Assembly (NCBI RefSeq): GCF_018613655.1
Contig: NZ_JAGGPW010000005.1
Coordinates: forward strand, 1-64,000
Length of the DNA stretch: 64,000 nucleotides
Reading direction: 5' to 3'
Source of the DNA: Planococcus sp. ISL-109
GTDB taxonomy: Bacteria; Bacillota; Bacilli; Bacillales_A; Planococcaceae
Below are positions 52,380-61,519 of the stretch, piece after piece; positions within the stretch are counted from its first letter, which is position 1, and each line of letters begins with the position of its first letter. Position numbers and translations under genes: made by a program. The notes under the pieces were generated by a model. It worked only from the letters and a program-made list of their open reading frames with translations, made no database searches and was not told the origin of the DNA.

Positions 52380-53363
52380 TCAGATCGACCAATTAACCAG
52401 CATGCCAGCATGCGTCAACCCGCCGCCGAATCCATACAGCAGCAATTGATCGCCTGCTTTGATGCGGCCGTCTTTCACGCCTTCTGCGAGCGATAGCGGA
52501 ATCGACCCTGCAGATGTGTTGCCGTAATATTCAAGTGAGTAGATCGTCTTGTCGAGCGGCAACCCGCTTCTTGTGCAAATCGATTCGATGATCCGCAAAT
52601 TGGCGCTGTGCGGCACGAACCAATCGATATCCGCTGCGGAAATGCCTGCTTTGTCCATTAAAGCCGTGACACCTTTTGGCACGGTATTGACCGCCCATTT
52701 ATACACTTCGCGGCCGTTTTGTGCGACAACGTTGCGAGCGGCCAGTTCCTGACCGAACATTTCACCCGCCAGGTCCGTGCAGTACAAATTATTCGCCAAG
52801 CCGCCGTTCGTTCCCATATGAGATTCGATAAAACTCGGCTGCTGTTCGTCATATTCGACCAAGACCGCGCCCCCGCCGTCGCCGAACAGGATGCACGTTG
52901 AGCGATCGGTGTAATCGAGTATCTTTGAGAAAGTTTCCGCACCGATGACGAGGATCTTTTTATGCAATCCGGAGGTGATCAAGCCGTTCGCCATCTGCAA
53001 ACCGTAGGAAAAGCCGGCACAGGCAGCGTTCAAGTCGATCGCGCCGGTATTTTGGATGCCGAGTTTTGCTTGGACCAGTGCCGCCACGCCCGGCGTTTTA
53101 AAATCGGGCGTCATCGTGCAGACGATTATCAAATCGACGTCTTCAAACGTCTTGCCGTAGCGCTCCGCCAAATCTAGCGCGGCGTTCGCGCTGATATCGC
53201 TCGTAAATTCATGGTCTCCCGCAATGCGGCGCTCTCTGATGCCGGTGCGCTGTAGGATCCATTCATCGTTAGTGTCCACTAATTCTTCCAAGTGACGATT
53301 CGTCAGCCTCTTTTCAGGAACATATGATCCGATGGCTGTAATTCTTGCTGTTGATTTGGTCAT
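52380..53363 (-). CDS. fabH: 3-oxoacyl-ACP synthase III (FabH)
   Basis: A 327-residue condensing enzyme that joins acyl-CoA primers to malonyl-ACP and starts fatty-acid synthesis. The Cys-His-Asn triad is visible: LNAACAGFSYGL (Cys about 113), FVPHSANLRII (His about 252), YYGNTSAGSIPL (Asn about 282). It is monocistronic, with a terminator behind and no fabF following, which resembles the second fabH (fabHB) of Bacillus subtilis. A near-perfect FapR box lies about 45-60 bp upstream, so control by malonyl-CoA through FapR is expected. Confidence 0.92.
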   Translation of the reverse strand: MTKSTARITAIGSYVPEKRLTNRHLEELVDTNDEWILQRTGIRERRIAGDHEFTSDISANAALDLAERYGKTFEDVDLIIVCTMTPDFKTPGVAALVQAKLGIQNTGAIDLNAACAGFSYGLQMANGLITSGLHKKILVIGAETFSKILDYTDRSTCILFGDGGGAVLVEYDEQQPSFIESHMGTNGGLANNLYCTDLAGEMFGQELAARNVVAQNGREVYKWAVNTVPKGVTALMDKAGISAADIDWFVPHSANLRIIESICTRSGLPLDKTIYSLEYYGNTSAGSIPLSLAEGVKDGRIKAGDQLLLYGFGGGLTHAGMLVNWSI

Positions 53364-53408
53364 TCATACACCCCTTTTACGGTACTCTTTCCATTTTAGC
53401 ACCTTGTT

Positions 53409-53425
53409 TTATTATTAGGTACTAA
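53409..53425. promoter_or_regulatory. FapR operator upstream of fabH
   Basis: On the minus strand TTAGTACCTAATAATAA matches the FapR consensus TTAGTACCTRDTACTAA at 16 of 17 positions. A candidate promoter (TTGAAC, 17 bp, TAAAAA) lies just upstream, so the box would overlap the transcription start. The remainder of 53426-53805 shows no gene. Confidence 0.75.
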
Positions 53426-53805
53426 TTTTTAGGTTTAAGGTGATTTCAGTTCAAAAGATTCAGCGTCCTGCTACAAAACAAGTCATCTTTCGTTTTGCTT
53501 ATAGTCGCTTTTCACGGTCCACTTCTTAATGATAACTTTAAACAGCTCTGCTCCCCTATCAGGACACAGCTCTTTCAGTAATTCCTGGCTTTTCTTCATT
53601 TTCGGGCACTGATGGCCTTATAGATATTCCAATGAAAAAAGTCTCTCTTGATTGTTTGCTGAATTTTCAGTTAAATTATATACATGAATACTTGATGGAT
53701 ATTGAAACTGCAGCCTGTGCCCGCTGAGATGAGCTGATGAAGCAGTCAGGATTGATAGTCGCCAGCACTAATTGCCGAAACTAAAAATGAGTGGGGGTAA
53801 TTGTG

Positions 53806-54678
53806 ATGGAAAGCATAGCGAAGAAAGTCACGATTTACTATAGTGGTGCTATTTTGTTTTCCTGGACTTTGTGGATCGGGATCATGCTATTTTCCATGCT
53901 TAGCGGTGTGGAGATTCTCTATAATGAAGGGGTCTATACCATTCTGACAGAAGGCGTGGAAAGCCTGCCGCAGCTGATCGTTTTTCTCTTTTTTACGGCT
54001 GCAGTTTACGGCCCACTCTTCGGTGTGTTTGCAGTAGGCCTGTTGATGAAGAACGAAAAAGCACGAATGCCCACGAAGCCTGCCAAAAAAATCCGGCAAA
54101 CCAGAGTCGGCGGCTGGCTATTGTTCATCTTTCTCTATCCCATCATTCTCTTTTCAGCGGCGCTGCTCGTTACGTGGATTGTGTCGGGATTCACTGCGGA
54201 GTTCAACTGGCCGGCGCTGCCTCTCTGGTTCATCCCGGTATTTTTCCTGTTCCAGTGTTTGACGAGCGGCATGGAGGAGTTCGGTTGGCGCGGATATTTG
54301 CAGCCATTGCTGCAGACCAAATACACAGCAGAAAAAGCCTGTTTCCGGGTGGGGGTGCTGTGGAGCATCTGGCATTATCCCATCATCATTTACATGAACT
54401 ACGCGAATGGAATTCCAGTGGCACTGCTGTCGCTGGTCGGATTCACCTTACTGACCATTCCGCAAGCTTATATCCTCGGCTGGCTTTACAATAGTACGAA
54501 AAATGTCTGGCTATGCGTCATCCTGCACGCTTGGGCCAACACGGTATCCGCCTATTTGCTCGCAGCGTCACCGGTTCCGCTCCTGACACCCATCGCCGTC
54601 GCGATCGGCACGTGGCTCCTCGCCGACTATTTGGTGAAAAAATACGGCAAGGAAAAGCTGAGCACTCAAACAAGCTGA
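53806..54678 (+). CDS. CPBP-family intramembrane metalloprotease
   Basis: About 290 residues with roughly eight membrane spans. The CPBP (Abi/CAAX protease-like) motifs are present: MEEFGWRGYLQPLL (EExxxR, about residue 163), LWSIWHYPII (His about 195) and HAWANT (HxxxN, about 249). These proteases cut or modify membrane-embedded substrates; bacterial members are linked to prenyl-protein processing, bacteriocin immunity or pheromone maturation. ATG 53806 follows GTGGGGGTAA. It is a single gene. Confidence 0.85.
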   Translation: MESIAKKVTIYYSGAILFSWTLWIGIMLFSMLSGVEILYNEGVYTILTEGVESLPQLIVFLFFTAAVYGPLFGVFAVGLLMKNEKARMPTKPAKKIRQTRVGGWLLFIFLYPIILFSAALLVTWIVSGFTAEFNWPALPLWFIPVFFLFQCLTSGMEEFGWRGYLQPLLQTKYTAEKACFRVGVLWSIWHYPIIIYMNYANGIPVALLSLVGFTLLTIPQAYILGWLYNSTKNVWLCVILHAWANTVSAYLLAASPVPLLTPIAVAIGTWLLADYLVKKYGKEKLSTQTS

Positions 54679-54700
54679 CTGGCGAGAGTATTATATTCAA

Positions 54701-54746
54701 AAAAACCGCTGCTTCGAGGAATCGATCCCTCGAAGCAGCGGTTTTT
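54701..54746. terminator. Bidirectional terminator between CPBP gene and lutC
   Basis: Perfect 19-bp stem starting AAAAACCGCTGCTTCGAGG, A-rich and T-rich at its ends. Confidence 0.9.
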
Positions 54747-54782
54747 GTGGTTTTCATTATTTCCCTTACACAACTTCAACCA

Positions 54783-55484
54783 TCACCGGTCCGTCACGAT
54801 AACATGCAACGCTTCGACCGGGCCGTGGACGCCGATGACGATGTTCATCTCGATGTCGGCGCTGTTGCTCGGTCCTGAGATGAAGTTGATGCAGGTCGAG
54901 AGCTCTTGGCCTGCTTCGACGGATTGCTGGATCTGATGTGTCGCTTGCGTCATGCGCGGCACGATGGTCGACTGTGGCACGATTGCGAGATACGCGAGCG
55001 GCAACAAGCTGACCGAGCGCGCAATATCTTTGCCGTTGAACTGAACGACCGTGCCGGATTCAGCCAGGCTGATGTCGCTGAAGAAGACGCCGACCGCGGC
55101 GCGTTTGGCGATGTCGATGTTTTCTTCACCCAGCTCCGCGTTCCATACGTGCGCTTCGCTTTCCACAAGAACCGGCTCCAGGCCGTAATCGCCGAAGCGC
55201 GCGTCTTTTGTCGTGACGACGCGTCCGCCGCCGTATTGGCTGATGGCGCCACGTACGGTTTCTGCAAGCCCGGCGGCCGTCGTTTCGATGACTGCCGTCG
55301 TTTTTTCGAGGCTATTCTTTTTAAATTGCGCAGCCAGTTCCTCCGGCGCCGCATCTTTCAGGATTTCCCATTGCGGGCGGTGTTTCCAGACGGGTTTCAC
55401 CACTTGCTGTTTCCGCTCCCTGCCGAGTCGCGCGGAAATATTGTTCAAAAACTCTTCCTGGTTATGGACCAAACCTTCAGTCAT
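54783..55484 (-). CDS. lutC: LutC, lactate utilisation protein
   Basis: A 233-residue LUD-domain protein, third gene of the lutABC operon that oxidises L-lactate to pyruvate. Family features include [20 protein letters not shown] (about residues 131-150) and [21 protein letters not shown] (about 200-220). It overlaps lutB by eight bases, so translation is coupled. A strong terminator follows. Confidence 0.9.
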   Translation of the reverse strand: MTEGLVHNQEEFLNNISARLGRERKQQVVKPVWKHRPQWEILKDAAPEELAAQFKKNSLEKTTAVIETTAAGLAETVRGAISQYGGGRVVTTKDARFGDYGLEPVLVESEAHVWNAELGEENIDIAKRAAVGVFFSDISLAESGTVVQFNGKDIARSVSLLPLAYLAIVPQSTIVPRMTQATHQIQQSVEAGQELSTCINFISGPSNSADIEMNIVIGVHGPVEALHVIVTDR

Positions 55485-56913
55485 GTGCTCCGCCCCCCTT
55501 TTTACGGTTGTCGAACCAGTTGCGGAAATTGCCTTTGCCGGGTGCCGGGAAATCGCGGACTTCTGTCCACAGTTTCATCGGGCCCGGCCCGTTTTCGATA
55601 TGGTCGTCTTTAACGAATGGCTTCATCGCTGCCGGCATGCCTTTGACGGCCATTTTGAACAGCAGCGGGGAGCTCGCTCCGACGCCGAAAGTCTTCATCG
55701 CCATCTTCTCAGCCGTTTTCCCGTAGTCTTTCACGTAATTTTCCCGGTGGCGGATCAACAGTTCGTGGAGCGGGATTTTGACCGGGCAGGCTTCCGTGCA
55801 GGCCGCGCACAGGCTCGATGCATACGGAAGTTCGCCGTATTCTTCATAGCCGCCGAGTATCGGGGACAATACCGCCCCGATCGGCCCCTGGTAGATCGAG
55901 CCGTACGCATGGCCGCCGATATGTCGGTATACGGGACAGACATTGACGCAAGCGGCGCAGCGGATGCACTGGAGCGCCGATTGGAACTCGGTGCCGAGTG
56001 CATTCGAGCGGCCGGCATCCAAAATGACCAGATGGAATTCCTTCGGCGCATCGACACTGTCTTCGACTAATTGCGGCGTCAAGTTCGTCACGTAAGTCGT
56101 GATTTTCTGCCCGACTGCACTTCTGCTGAGCAGGTTGGTCATGACGTCAAGCTCTTCCCATGTCGGGACGAGTCGCTCCATCCCCATGATGCTGATCTGC
56201 GTCTCCGGGAAGGTGGTGACCATATTGGCGTTTCCTTCATTGGTCACCAGCGAAATCGAGCCTGATTGTGCGACCGCGAAATTGCAGCCGGTCACACCGA
56301 TATCTGCCTGCATGAACGTCTCCCGCAGCTGGGCGCGCGCAAAGGCCGCCAATTGCTTCGGTTCTTCCGTGCCGGTGTAATTGGCTTTGTCGCGGAACGT
56401 GTCGCGGATCTGCTCTTTGTTTTTATGCAAAGAGGGCACGACGATATGGGACGGCCGGTCGTGGTCGTCGATTTGCAGGATATACTCCGCGAGATCCGTC
56501 TCGTAAACATTGCAGTCGATTTCTTCGAGCGCTTCGTTGAGGCCGATTTCTTCCGTCACCATCGACTTCGCTTTCGTGACGTTTTTGGCGTTTTTCCGCT
56601 TCGCCACTTCCTGTACGTAGCGTGTAGCGTCTTCTGCGGTTTTGGCGAAATAGACATGGCCGCCGCGCTTCGTGAAGTTTTCGCTCAGCTGCTCCAAATA
56701 GAAATCCAAGTTATCGAGCGTGTGCTGGCGGATTTCCTCGCCTGCACTGCGCCACTCTTCCCAGTCCCCGACCAGTTCATCCTCGACCGTCGCCGCCTGT
56801 TTTTTGCCGCGCAGGCGGTCCTGTGCGGAACTCATCGCCTGCCTCATGAAATCATCCTGCAGGGCGTCGTCTACACGTCCGAAAAACGACTTGTCTCCAA
56901 TTTTCATCGCCAT
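55477..56913 (-). CDS. lutB: LutB, iron-sulfur lactate utilisation protein
   Basis: A 478-residue protein. Residues about 60-290 form the LUD domain ([17 protein letters not shown]), and the C-terminal part has two 4Fe-4S clusters with [19 protein letters not shown] (about 308-326) and [13 protein letters not shown] (about 358-370). It relays electrons in the lactate oxidase complex with LutA and LutC. It starts two bases after the lutA stop and overlaps lutC. Confidence 0.92.
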   Translation of the reverse strand: MAMKIGDKSFFGRVDDALQDDFMRQAMSSAQDRLRGKKQAATVEDELVGDWEEWRSAGEEIRQHTLDNLDFYLEQLSENFTKRGGHVYFAKTAEDATRYVQEVAKRKNAKNVTKAKSMVTEEIGLNEALEEIDCNVYETDLAEYILQIDDHDRPSHIVVPSLHKNKEQIRDTFRDKANYTGTEEPKQLAAFARAQLRETFMQADIGVTGCNFAVAQSGSISLVTNEGNANMVTTFPETQISIMGMERLVPTWEELDVMTNLLSRSAVGQKITTYVTNLTPQLVEDSVDAPKEFHLVILDAGRSNALGTEFQSALQCIRCAACVNVCPVYRHIGGHAYGSIYQGPIGAVLSPILGGYEEYGELPYASSLCAACTEACPVKIPLHELLIRHRENYVKDYGKTAEKMAMKTFGVGASSPLLFKMAVKGMPAAMKPFVKDDHIENGPGPMKLWTEVRDFPAPGKGNFRNWFDNRKKGGGAHD

Positions 56914-56915
56914 CG

Positions 56916-57650
56916 TTAATTCCCCCCTTCTGCTGTTTGCGAATTCAGGATCTGTGCAATGTGCTTTACTTCAATTGGTTTGCCTGTTCGGTCGATGCGC
57001 CCTTTGATATTCATCATGCAGCCGTTATCCGCCGCAATCAGCAGATCAGCCGTCGACTCTTCGATGTGGCGTACTTTTTCATCGACCATCTGCTCAGAAA
57101 TCGGTGCCATCTTCACGGCGAATGTGCCGCCGAATCCGCAGCAATCATAATTATTCGCAAGCGGCAGCATATAGAGCCCTTTGACATTCGCCAATAGCAG
57201 GGACGGCGCATCCGTCTCTTTCAACAACCGCGTCATATGGCAGGAGGTGTGATAGGTCGCCCTAGCCGGATACTCCGCCCCGACGTCTTCGATTTTCAGC
57301 ACATGGACGATAAACTGGGTGAATTCATAAGTTTTATCCGCTGTCGCCTGTGCACGCGCATGCCATTTCGGGTCGTCTTTGAGCAGTTCCGGGTACTCCT
57401 TGAACATCGCTGCACAGGAACCGGACGGCGTGACGATGTATTCCGAGTTCTCGAAGCTGTCGATCATCTGTTTGGCTGCTTTTTGGGCGTCTTTCCGGTA
57501 GCCGCTGTTATAGGCGGGCTGCCCGCAGCATATTTGCCCTTTTGGAAAATCGATGTCGCAGCCGAGCCGTTCCAACACTTCCACTACGTCTTTCGCCACG
57601 TTCTGATAAAACATCTCTGAGAGGCAAGTGACAAATAAGGATACTTTCAT
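56916..57650 (-). CDS. lutA: LutA, CCG-domain lactate utilisation protein
   Basis: About 244 residues with two cysteine-rich CCG domains: [13 protein letters not shown] (about residue 38) and [12 protein letters not shown] (about 165), as in heterodisulfide-reductase-like subunits. I place the start at ATG 57650, matching the usual LutA start [10 protein letters not shown]; a longer frame extends 32 codons upstream through the operator and is unlikely. It is the first gene of lutABC. Confidence 0.9.
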   Translation of the reverse strand: MKVSLFVTCLSEMFYQNVAKDVVEVLERLGCDIDFPKGQICCGQPAYNSGYRKDAQKAAKQMIDSFENSEYIVTPSGSCAAMFKEYPELLKDDPKWHARAQATADKTYEFTQFIVHVLKIEDVGAEYPARATYHTSCHMTRLLKETDAPSLLLANVKGLYMLPLANNYDCCGFGGTFAVKMAPISEQMVDEKVRHIEESTADLLIAADNGCMMNIKGRIDRTGKPIEVKHIAQILNSQTAEGGN

Positions 57651-57719
57651 GCTCATCCACTCTTTTCTTAAGTTATTTTCATTCTGAACGGCACAGCCGC
57701 ATGGACGGTTAAGAGAACA

Positions 57720-57734
57720 GGTCATCATATGACC
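57720..57734. promoter_or_regulatory. LutR-type operator before lutA
   Basis: Palindrome GGTCATCATATGACC. Its surroundings, ACAGGTCATCA-ATGAC, match the site at 58826-58848, so both are probably bound by the GntR-family regulator encoded between them. Confidence 0.65.
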
Positions 57735-57768
57735 AGGCAATAGCAATACAGCTGGTTCAATCGGCTAA

Positions 57769-58476
57769 TTAATCGATGTACTTCGACAGCACTTTTTCCA
57801 CGCCGACGAGATGGTCCAGCATTTTCGCCTGCGCTGCGTCTGCGTTGCGCTGCTTGATCGCTTCAAAAATCTCTTGGTGCTCTTCGAGAAGTGAGCCCAT
57901 CATTTCTTCTGAATACAAAAGAAGGAGCCGTGTTTCACGCATCGATTCCACCATGATTTCCGCCACACTGCCCATCAGGTTGATGAGCATCTGGTTATGC
58001 GTCGCCCGGGCGATCGCCAAGTGGAATGCAAGATCCGCTTTTTCGCCGAGCGCTCCTTGGCCTTTCGCTTGCTTCATCGCCGTCAAGGCTTGTTCGATCT
58101 CTGCCAAATCTTCTTTGCGGTAGTTCAGCGCAGCGGATGCAACCGCTCCGACTTCGAGGATTTTCCGCACTTCCGACAGTTCCTTGATGTCTTCCCGCTT
58201 CATGAGGAGCGCCGATGATACGGGCAAAGAGAATTTCGATGCATCAAAAGCTGTGATATACGTCCCTTCCCCTTGGTGCATCTCGACCAAACCCATCGCA
58301 CGCAAACCGCTCAACGCTTCACGGATCGCCGAACGCCCGACATTGAAATTCTTCGCCAGCTGTTCGACCGAATCGAGTTTGTCCCCTGCCTTGTACTGGC
58401 CCGTCTTGATCATTTCCAAAATCGAATCTGTTACTTCTTCGTAAATTTTTCTGGTCCGAATTTGTTTGAATTCCAT
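57769..58476 (-). CDS. lutR: LutR-like GntR/FadR-family repressor
   Basis: A 235-residue regulator. The winged helix (about 10-75) contains LAKNFNVGRSAIREALSGLR and GTYI; the C-terminal FCD domain (about 95-220) binds the effector, with metal-ligand-type His residues in AFHLAIARATHN. In Bacillus subtilis LutR represses lutABC and is relieved by L-lactate. Two matching palindromes flank the gene, one before lutA and one before the lactate permease relic. Confidence 0.85.
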   Translation of the reverse strand: MEFKQIRTRKIYEEVTDSILEMIKTGQYKAGDKLDSVEQLAKNFNVGRSAIREALSGLRAMGLVEMHQGEGTYITAFDASKFSLPVSSALLMKREDIKELSEVRKILEVGAVASAALNYRKEDLAEIEQALTAMKQAKGQGALGEKADLAFHLAIARATHNQMLINLMGSVAEIMVESMRETRLLLLYSEEMMGSLLEEHQEIFEAIKQRNADAAQAKMLDHLVGVEKVLSKYID

Positions 58477-58534
58477 ATACGTTCTCTCCCGACTGATGTA
58501 TTCCTATCCTCACTTTACTAGCTGGGGATAAAAT

Positions 58535-58747
58535 TTAAAAGAGCAGCTCTATAACAGCAACATTAAAACAAATCCGCAGACTGCGGACGATGTTCATACC
58601 AAGCCCGGTCTGTTGGGCGATGTTGTATTGCACCGAGGACAAGGTCACCGTCGCACTGAAAGACATTCCTTTTAATACAGACATCCGAAGCATGACGACG
58701 AATATGAACGGTGCAATAATCGCGCTCAAAGCTACAAGCAACAGCAT
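58535..58747 (-). pseudogene. Lactate permease (LctP/LutP) relic with internal deletion
   Basis: The first 36 codons from ATG 58747 (GGGGG upstream) read like the LctP start: LSAIIAPFIFVVMLRMSV then LKGMSFSATVTL. The frame then jumps directly to VQYNIAQQTGL, a block normally near the C-terminus of this roughly 550-residue transporter, and soon ends. More than 400 codons have been deleted. Its promoter and operator are still intact. Confidence 0.7.
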
Positions 58748-58825
58748 CTAATTCCCCCAATCTTCTGAGTCGCCAAATTTGCCGCTCCGTTTAAAACGCT
58801 TTTATTTCTAAAAAACTTTATATTC

Positions 58826-58848
58826 AACAGGTCATCAGATGACTTGTT
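58826..58848. promoter_or_regulatory. LutR-type operator before the permease relic
   Basis: Two 11-nt arms, AACAGGTCATC and GATGACTTGTT, around a central A; one mismatch. It lies directly after the -10 box of the promoter at 58852-58880 and matches the operator before lutA. Confidence 0.7.
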
Positions 58849-58851
58849 TAC

Positions 58852-58880
58852 ACTTTATCGCCCACCATTAATTAAGTCAA
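58852..58880 (-). promoter_or_regulatory. Promoter of the permease relic and lutR
   Basis: TTGACT (58880-58875) and TAAAGT (58857-58852) on the minus strand with 17 bp between. It may still drive lutR through the relic. Confidence 0.6.
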
Positions 58881-58932
58881 TGATTTTTCAGATAATTTGA
58901 GTGGAGGGGAAGAAAGGCGCGGTTGGTTTGAT

Positions 58933-60072
58933 TCAGAGTTCGTTAAAGCAAGCGGCTGTCGTAGGCACTTGAAGGCTATCCGCGCTCAAGTGAATAAGTG
59001 AATCGGCAAGATGTCCGATTTCAGACGCCGCCAATGCTTTCAATTCACCGGCCAATAGCGTGAGCCTGCTTTCGATTTGTTGTTTATTGCCGTAGCGGAT
59101 GCGCGCTTGTTCCGGCAGGTCTTCCGACAACAAGTGAAAGTGGCTGAAAGCTGTTTCTTGCAGCTGCAGCAGTTGCTCTCCTCTGACCTGGGCAGCAATT
59201 TGTTTGTCGCCTGCACTATAGCCGTCCAGAAATCCGTTAGCGACCCCCTTCAAGTTGTCTGCACACATTGCGAATTCATGTTTTCTGTAGCGCTCTGTAT
59301 CCGACAAAGCGATAAAGAGCGTTTCATACAGGTTCATGAAGTTCCCGGCCATCCCCCGTGGGTAATAGATGCTCGGGAACGGATCAATCAGGCAGATTTG
59401 TGTGCCGTTCATCAGGATGTTTTCCGGTGAAGCGTCTTGATTGGAGAGGAGCGGCTTGGTGAATCTTTGTCTTCTGATTTCTGCCGCCAGTTTCAGCGCG
59501 TCGCTCACTGTGTCGTCCCGGAATTCGGGCTTGGCTTCGCTCAACACCCGGTAATCCGACAGATGCTCTTCACTTTCTTGTTGGAGGAATCGCTGGACAT
59601 CTCCCGTTATGCTGCCTCTAAGTCCGCTCTGCTCGGACCAGTAAAGATAGCCGAAACCGTCCAAACCGTGCGGAATCTGCTCAGTTTTCCGGTAAATCTC
59701 GCCTAGCGTTTTGCCTGTCTGATACGCTGCTGTTTCTGTCATTTCGTGCAGATCGATCTGCTGTCCGACGAACGACTCGAGCGTATAGCTCAGTTTTTCA
59801 GATACATGGAACTGAAAAACTTCCGGAGCTGCTCCAGGAACCGCCTGATTGACCGACCGATAATACAGTTCCGTCCCTGCGTATTCGGCCTTAAGTTCTT
59901 CTTCGTTAAAGAATACCCGCTTCCCGTAAACCGTCTCTTTTGGAATCCGCAAGACCAATTCGCGGTTACCCATCGAAACTTTCCAGGCGTCATGCCATGC
60001 CCCTTCCCCTAAAAACTCCGCCGACTCGACGCCTGCATGTAAGATGGTTGCTTCCAATTTCGCTTGATTCAT
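58933..60072 (-). CDS. Aminoglycoside-phosphotransferase-like kinase
   Basis: A 379-residue protein of the APH/choline-kinase fold. The catalytic loop reads LLSNQDASPENIL (about residues 208-220; the usual His is Asn or Gln shifted) and the metal-binding Asp is in ICLIDPFPS (about 226-234). An N-terminal nucleotide-binding lobe has LGEGAWHDAWKV and LVLRIPKE. The substrate is unknown; drug, sugar or spectinomycin-type phosphorylation are all possible. The ATG follows CAGGAAG. It is a single gene. Confidence 0.75.
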   Translation of the reverse strand: MNQAKLEATILHAGVESAEFLGEGAWHDAWKVSMGNRELVLRIPKETVYGKRVFFNEEELKAEYAGTELYYRSVNQAVPGAAPEVFQFHVSEKLSYTLESFVGQQIDLHEMTETAAYQTGKTLGEIYRKTEQIPHGLDGFGYLYWSEQSGLRGSITGDVQRFLQQESEEHLSDYRVLSEAKPEFRDDTVSDALKLAAEIRRQRFTKPLLSNQDASPENILMNGTQICLIDPFPSIYYPRGMAGNFMNLYETLFIALSDTERYRKHEFAMCADNLKGVANGFLDGYSAGDKQIAAQVRGEQLLQLQETAFSHFHLLSEDLPEQARIRYGNKQQIESRLTLLAGELKALAASEIGHLADSLIHLSADSLQVPTTAACFNEL

Positions 60073-60192
60073 CAGTCTTCCTGCTTTCTTTTTTAAGCAA
60101 TCACTTTTTTAAATACTTCCTTGCAATAGCTTCTCTTTTCTACTATATCCAACATTTTCTTCTGTCGCCATTTGTTTTCCAATTATTTCGAG

Positions 60193-60198
60193 TATAAT
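60193..60198 (+). promoter_or_regulatory. -10 box of the MFS gene
   Basis: Consensus TATAAT. No good -35 lies at 17 bp (TTGTTT is at 15 bp). Transcription would begin near 60205, just before the structured leader. Confidence 0.5.
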
Positions 60199-60217
60199 GA
60201 AAACAATAAAATCCAAA

Positions 60218-60333
60218 GATAAATCGCCCCCAAGATTTATCTTCCATACGAAAGGAACATCCAATATGACCATCAATCCAATCTAAAATAACCCCTTTTA
60301 CAGAAGTCATTTACGAAATGAACTCTTGGGGGC
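60218..60333 (+). promoter_or_regulatory. Structured leader with a hidden ribosome site
   Basis: A hairpin GATAAATC...GATTTATC (60218-60241) exposes the 8-nt loop GCCCCCAA. The whole loop is complementary to TTGGGGGC (60326-60333), the ribosome site of the MFS gene; complementarity extends to 10 bases (GCCCCCAAGA with TCTTGGGGGC). A second hairpin, TCATTT-ACG-AAATGA (60307-60321), sits directly before it. A leader peptide frame lies between. The arrangement fits translational attenuation. Confidence 0.55.
60266..60286 (+). CDS. Six-residue leader peptide
   Basis: AAAGGAAC (60251-60258) is correctly spaced before ATG 60266, giving M-T-I-N-P-I and a TAA. It lies between the anti-ribosome-site loop and the MFS start, where ribosome stalling could change the RNA fold, as in erm and cat leaders. 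Translation is unproven. Confidence 0.4.
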   Translation: MTINPI

Positions 60334-60339
60334 TTAAGA

Positions 60340-61269
60340 ATGAAGCTGAATAGAAATTTCAATCTGCTGCTGACGGGCCAGTCGCTCGCGAATATCGGCG
60401 ACGTCTTGTACATTGTCAGCATCATTTACGTCATTTTTGAATTGACCGGTTCGGCTACCGCTGCCGCTTTTGTGCCGTTTGTCATTACCAGTTCGATGTT
60501 CATATCGAATACATTAACTCCGCTTTTCATGCAGCGCATTAATTTGAAATGGCTGCTTGCGGGATCGCAAATGGGCAAAACCGGTTTGTTGCTTGCTTTG
60601 GCCATATTCCTGCCGCAGCTGTCGCTTGCCAATTATTTCGGGCTATTTCTGTTGATTAGCCTAGTGGCGCTCTTAGATGGTTGCGCCAACCCGGTGACTC
60701 AAGCGTTGATTCCGAATTACGTGAAAAGCCACCAGCTGTTAAAGGCTAACGGCATCGAAGAAACCGTTACCCAATTGATCCAGACCGCGATGTGGTTTGT
60801 CGGCAGCTCCCTGTTGATCTGGCTGACCGCAACTGACCTGGTGTGGCTGACGGCCGGGTTGTTTTTGCTGTCTAGCTTGTTGTTGAGTGGTTTGGACAAA
60901 GTCGATATAAAGCCGGAAAAGCCTTTAGGAAGATGGCAGCAAATCACTAAAGGCTGGCACACGGTCTCCAAGACGCCGGTATTAAAACGCATCGCCTGGA
61001 TGAATGTGCTCGAGACGATGGCCGGAACTGTATGGATCGCCGCGATTCTCTACGTATTCATCAGCGAGGCCTTGTTGGTCGACGAGAGATGGTGGGGGTT
61101 CATTAACGGCTCTTTCTTTATCGGCTTGATCGCGGGAAGTCTTTTTTGCCTGCGTTATTCCGACATCATCGAACAAAATCTCAGTCGTTTCATTTTAATA
61201 GGGGCGGTTTTCAGCAGCTTTGCGACTCCCAGCTCATCCCGCCGATCAGCCCAATGGTTTTCATGGTGA
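60340..61269 (+). pseudogene. MFS efflux transporter, 3' end lost
   Basis: A major-facilitator protein of the macrolide-efflux (Mef-like) style: FNLLLTGQSLANIGDVLYI at the start and membrane spans to about residue 290. A full protein has about 400 residues and 12 spans; here coding similarity ends at FILIGAVFSSFA (about 61222), and the last 15 codons run antisense through an aspartate-racemase gene start. The protein is probably non-functional, although the leader and start are intact. Confidence 0.75.
61223..61264 (-). pseudogene. 5' stub of an aspartate/glutamate racemase gene
   Basis: ATG 61264, with GAGGGGGATCACC upstream, gives MKTIGLIGGMSWES, the standard start of the aspartate/glutamate racemase (YgeA-like) family. 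It then runs into the MFS gene at about 61222. Region 61265-61519 holds only the two divergent start regions. Confidence 0.65.
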
Positions 61270-61519
61270 TCCCCCTCTTGTAAGTATCCACCGCTCTGTA
61301 CTTTGAAATTGCTTGGCCTGCAAACAACTTACGCTTTCCTAAAAAGATCCCAACCACCTTTTCGAATGCGTCATTTATCCTCAGTTAACTAAAGTTTTTC
61401 CCTGCCAAAACTCTTTTGCCCATCCTCGTTTCAGTTGCTATACTGAAAAAACTTTGCTGTAGACCCACTCGATGTGCGGGTGTTATCATACTCAAGTACT
61501 TGCGAGAGGGTGACTAAAC

